Shown: in pieces, positions 60,014-64,000 of the stretch
Position numbering within the stretch: the first letter of the stretch is position 1
How the letters are laid out: each line of letters opens with the position of its first letter
From: Phlebopus portentosus
Taxonomy: Eukaryota; Basidiomycota; Agaricomycetes; Boletales; Boletinellaceae
DNA: 64,000 nucleotides
Assembly (NCBI GenBank): GCA_037892935.1
Contig: JAYXKI010000001.1
Span: 4,030,001-4,094,000 of the forward strand
Direction: 5' to 3'
Translations under genes and position numbers: made by a program
The notes under the pieces: generated by a model
Databases searched by the model: none
The model's input: the letters and a program-made list of their open reading frames with translations, nothing else
What the model was told of the DNA's origin: nothing

Positions 60014-61205
60014 CTAATGGCAGGCATGGCTTCATGTCGAGGTTCTACATTTATTGCTTGCGAAATGAGTATACAATATTACAATATTGCCAGTCCCTTC
60101 GAGAGCCTTGAGTATATCGTTTGACTCTGCCAGGTTTGAAACTCGACCGTTATGTGACTTATCTCCAAGATCTAGTCTATTTTCCCTGTGTCTCATGTGC
60201 CAAGGCTCAAGCGCGCAAGATCAACAAGTTTGGCGGAGATGCAACTAATGGCTAGTATATGCAGCTGAACAGCTTGGTCTTCATGAACTGTTTTTCAGCC
60301 CTTCTATGTGCCTGTACATGTATTATTTGATGGTTACCCTTCCGACACGACACGCCTCAAAACAGGGGAAGCATGTAGAAAGTATCGTAGAAATACAACA
60401 AGCAGTAGTTATTGTTGAACGAGGCAAAGTAGTTGCTCAGAGTAAACGACAATGAAAGCCTCAGGATAAACTGGGAGAGGGGCAAAATTTGAGAGAACTG
60501 GTCTGAGAACGCTATCGTGCATCATGCATGCCTACAGAGAATTTTCCCCTGGTATGGAATATGTACAGGGAAACGAACATGAAGAAGCTACAATTGAAGA
60601 GCAGACATCAGCGGACACGAGAAACAAAAGACAAAAGACTACAAATGTATTACAGAGGATGACAAAACGAAAGACGAATGATAAAGGGAATACCAAGCTG
60701 GGATTACAGAAACGAGACAGAACTTATCCGTCCTGGCCTAGCCGTTTACAAAAGGGTGCCTCAAGGGCAGAATGAAGGAACAACACGGAACCGCGAAAGT
60801 GAAAACAGCAAATAAATAATAGAATACAACGACATGAAAATGAAAACGAGAATCAGAAAGGGTCGTAAATCATGCAACCGGAATCGTGAATCGTGCGGAA
60901 TGTAGAAACCTGTCTTTTCCCGACATTGTACTGAAGATTGGGGCACATTGAGACGAAGCCGTTCGATCGAGATGTCTTAGGCTGAAACCTGGGTGGCCGG
61001 CCGCACCGCAAGATGCGGAGTAGTTTATGATATTCGACTGCAGTCAGAGTGAGAAACATTGACTCTGGTTTCATTTCCCTGTCTCCTTGTCGGTCATTAG
61101 TGCATCAAAGCACGCAGCAAATAGTTCGTGGGCTTAAACTAGTGAAGTCTGCCGGTTCGTATAACGAAATCTCCATCCCCTTCCCTCTCATCCACTTACG
61201 TTGCA
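60014..61205. other. Region between kinase-like and Ser/Pro-rich genes
   Basis: About 1.2 kb. The part next to 60013 should contain the unidentified 5' exon and promoter of the kinase-like gene; the part next to 61205 is the 3' flank of the following gene. A frame at 60524-60775 is Lys/Arg/Gln-rich and unconvincing. Confidence 0.4.
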
Positions 61206-63624
61206 TCAAACAATCAATCCTCGCGAATACGATACGCCCCCAGCAGCTTCACTCCCCACGCTCACCGATGACGTCGGCGATAAACCACGCAACGCATTTA
61301 CACCCGCGCGCATGATGTTCGACACGCTCGCGCGCCGGCGGGTCATCTGTGGCGATGGTGGGGACGATGCGAGTTCTTCAGTATTTGATCTACTCTGAGT
61401 GAGTCCGTGCATTGCCGGCGCTGATGCGGGGGGCACGGGAGCTGAAGAATAAGACGGAAGTGAGGTTGGCGGTATATATAGTCCGGGGACAGAAGTTGAT
61501 GCAGGTACAGAAGCAGGCGACAGCGACTCCAGGTTGGTACCAGAACCCGAGCCATGTCTCCTCCTCGGCGAGAGCGGCAGATGCACACTCGGGATATGCG
61601 GACGCGGCATCTGCATCTGTGGAAGGGAATGGAGCGAAGCTGGCAGTTGGTGCGCGTGTTTATCCCCTTCATTACTATCATCGATGCCATAATTAATACC
61701 CGCTCCTGAAGGAGGACTGAGCATCGGCGAGCCAGGCGGGGAATTCAGCAAAATTGTTGAATCGGGCAGGAGAGCATCCGGGTCGGGAAGCGAAGGGTCC
61801 CACTCAATCTCATCGAGGTTCGAATGGAAGTAGCTCACTCCTTTTAGATGCGGTCCTGGAATAGGAATAGGTGCAGAGGTTGAGGAGGCGGAGGCAGAGA
61901 CATCGAGACTTCTGGTTAGGTTAGAAGATACATTTGAAGCTGAGAGTGCTGCAGAAGCCGATACAACTGTGTCTGCTTGTGCCTTCGCCTTCTCCACTCG
62001 CTTGTCTTTTTCAGCCATCTTTGCGCGAATAGCTGCTTCGAACTGTCGAGGTTCGGTAGTGCTTCCCGATAGTCCAAGCCTAGTAATTTGCGCAGGTAAA
62101 CACGTAGCGCTATCGGACGGACTGACAGCAGGCGATAACCGGTTCGGTGACGGAAGAGGGAACAAATCCTCCTCCGATGTGTCTTCACTCCCACTCCCAG
62201 TAGGACTAGGAGGATCGAATCGATCTATATGTTTAAGCCGATCCAAGTTAGGCATAGTTATCATCAAATTGCTTCTGCTCTGAGCATCTTTCTCATCCTC
62301 AGTAAGTGCAATTACAGAGGTATTCGGACTCGAGCTGCGTTTCCGATCAACTTCATCGACTCGGACCAAGGAATTGAGTAACTTCCCCGATGCAGCACCT
62401 GCCGGACCCTCTTGAAATTGCCGTAAAGCGTGTGCATGCGCAGGTAGAGCTCCAGATCGATCGACAGAAGCACTTCTCCAGAGTTTCAAGGCACCTTTGG
62501 TAAAATGCAGCCCAGCGCACCAATCTTCCTCCTCTTCTTCCTCTTCTCGTAAATCGAGACGACTCTGTGAGGGCGTATGCTCTCTCGAAGATTCTTGCAA
62601 GGTCGGTAACCGGCCCCGCTTTTGAAGGGGATTCCTATTCCAGTGGACCTCGCTTGCAGCGAGACACTTCTCGCAGCAAGGTCTTAGAGGGATTGTTTCG
62701 ACGTTCGGGTCTAGAGGGAGTGAAGGGAGAGACGCAGAACGTCTCTGGGGTTTTCTCGGACCAGAGCTCGAACTTCGATCTGCATCTGCGTCTGGACTCG
62801 TGTTCCGGTGACCAAAGCTCGTACTGATCGCTGAAGAGGGCGGAGAAGTTGAATGTCTTAGACATGATCGAGGCAGGACAACCGAAGAATGCGCTGGTGA
62901 ATGCGATTTGCGACGGAAGCTAGAAGAACAAGTGATCAGCACCAGCCGTGCAAAAAAGTGTCGTATTCAATTGAAAGACATAAACTCAAGATGTTCCAAA
63001 AGGGGGCAGGAATTCCATAGAGAAAGTTAGAAGAATTACAGGTGACGAAGATAAAAGATAGTCGTGACGGCACCGAAATGACAATCAGGCTCTCCAAAAC
63101 TAAGCAGTAAATGATATGAAAAGTGGATGCGAACGCAAACGAAACGCGATCTTAGTGGTGGGTACGCACATAGGATAAGGCAGTTTGAGAACAACAGGCT
63201 GGGCTGCCTCGTGCCTAGTAGAGTTCGCAGCGATTCTCGGCGGAGAAACACTCACGCCAGCACCTAGCACACCTTCGTCGCTCTCAGCATGCGACTCGTG
63301 CATATCGCTCGGAAAATGCTTTTCTTTAGGAGATGGCGAGCCTAATACGGGCCATTTCCAGCTAAAGGGAAGATTGAGGTTGACTTCAAGTGTTCCAGTC
63401 CTTAAACGATGGGGAACAAATGGACGGGAAGAGGGCCTCTCGGGAATAAGCACGCAGCGTTCGTAGAAGCGTACTTCTCGTCCGAGCGGAGCAATGGCGT
63501 TGTTGCTTAAATTTGCATCGCTATCTGCTGTTGTCGGAGCAGATGTTGTGGATGAAGAGGCTGAGGGGCTGGGGCTGATGCTTGAATGCAAGCTCGGCAA
63601 ACTGGCTGAACTTCCTGAAGCCAT
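61206..63624 (-). CDS. Conserved Ser/Pro-rich basidiomycete protein, function unknown
   Basis: Two exons (63624-63170 and 62919-61206) give 722 residues; donor GTGCGT and acceptor TTCTAG join in phase (AT then C). The only folded-looking part is near residues 45-100 (LGREVRFYERCVLIPERPS, then GTLEVNLNLPFSWKWPVLG), followed by VVLKLPYP at the splice junction. The rest is disordered, with Ser/Pro-rich stretches, a Glu run (LDLREEEEEEEDW), a Cys pair (RPCCEKCLA) and a coiled-coil-prone segment (FEAAIRAKMAEKDKRVEKAKAQA). Many SP/TP sites suggest regulation by proline-directed kinases (inference). I do not recognise a named family. No frame breaks over 2.2 kb of coding sequence. Confidence 0.72.
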
Positions 63625-64000
63625 CGTCGCTTATGTACAGATGTTCTCTCGCCGACGTTCCTGATATCGACCTAGACGTGTCTTCGTCGCATAGCTGGTC
63701 GTCGTTGTTGTTGTCGCGAATCAAGAGGGCATAGGGAAAGCAGAAACGCAGTATTGCATTATATATAGTTCTTGGCAAGATGTGTTCACAAGACCTTTTT
63801 TCTTCCCGTCCCGAGGTTGCCTTTTCCGGTATCCGTCCAATAGGTCCCCATCAATTTCATAATCAGCATTCATCTCACCCGCCGCAGAGCTGTAGTCTTG
63901 TCTTTCATTCTGTGATATTCTCGGAGAGCTGCGGTGTGAGGTATGGTATGCTCTTTGTAGGTTTAGGTAGATTTAGGTTTCGCTTCGGAACCCGAAAGTT
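63625..64000. promoter_or_regulatory. Probable promoter of the Ser/Pro-rich gene
   Basis: No gene is seen. A TATATA-type sequence at about 63760-63767 lies some 136 nt upstream of the minus-strand ATG and could be its TATA box. Prediction only. Confidence 0.35.

Noticed and set aside
1..64000. CRISPR arrays, bacterial operons, rRNA genes, viral insertions
   Set aside because: No regularly spaced direct repeats, no prokaryote-like gene organisation, no rRNA-like conserved segments and no viral genes were recognised.

Overview
The window reads as nuclear DNA of a mushroom-forming basidiomycete (Agaricomycetes). The genes are dense in short (about 50-90 bp) GT-AG introns. The gene set is typically fungal: Chs7, UBR1, Utp18, Trm2, Spo22/Zip4, Pho85-type cyclin, G-alpha. 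It also holds families expanded in this class: an F-box/LRR protein, a DUF6533-like membrane protein, a P450 and a divergent kinase-like protein. No bacterial operons, rRNA, convincing tRNA or CRISPR were seen.

Layout. 1-5.7 kb is an AT-rich repeat block with a dead Tc1/mariner element (34-bp TIRs, TA duplication), a gene-less element with 134-bp TIRs, and a foldback element with 519-bp arms, also flanked by TA. 6.0-10.8 kb holds three minus-strand genes: FAD-dependent oxidoreductase, F-box protein, HPP membrane protein. 12.1-14.2 kb is a plus-strand P450 converging on UBR1 (14.4-20.2 kb, minus). UBR1 shares a 218-bp divergent promoter with TRM2 (20.4-22.4 kb, plus). 25.8-27.7 kb is a G-alpha gene (minus); 29.7-31.8 kb is UTP18 (plus), converging on the 31-exon meiotic gene SPO22/ZIP4 (32.1-37.1 kb, minus). 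37.1-44.0 kb is gene-poor. A Pho85-type cyclin lies at 44.0-47.2 kb, followed by another gene-poor stretch to 53.0 kb. CHS7 (53.0-54.4 kb), a small unknown gene, a DUF6533-like gene, a kinase-like gene (57.7-60.0 kb, minus) and a Ser/Pro-rich conserved protein (61.2-63.6 kb, minus) complete the window.

The genes are mostly unrelated housekeeping and signalling functions, not a pathway cluster. The most unusual observation is in the G-alpha gene: its C-terminal frame closes only if a single nucleotide (position 25939) is a one-base exon between two ordinary-sized introns. Second, several otherwise conserved plus-strand genes (P450, TRM2, UTP18) carry single-base frame breaks, the clearest in C runs, which looks more like consensus error than gene death. 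Exon structures were worked out by hand from splice signals, reading phase and remembered family patterns; none was checked against transcripts or databases.
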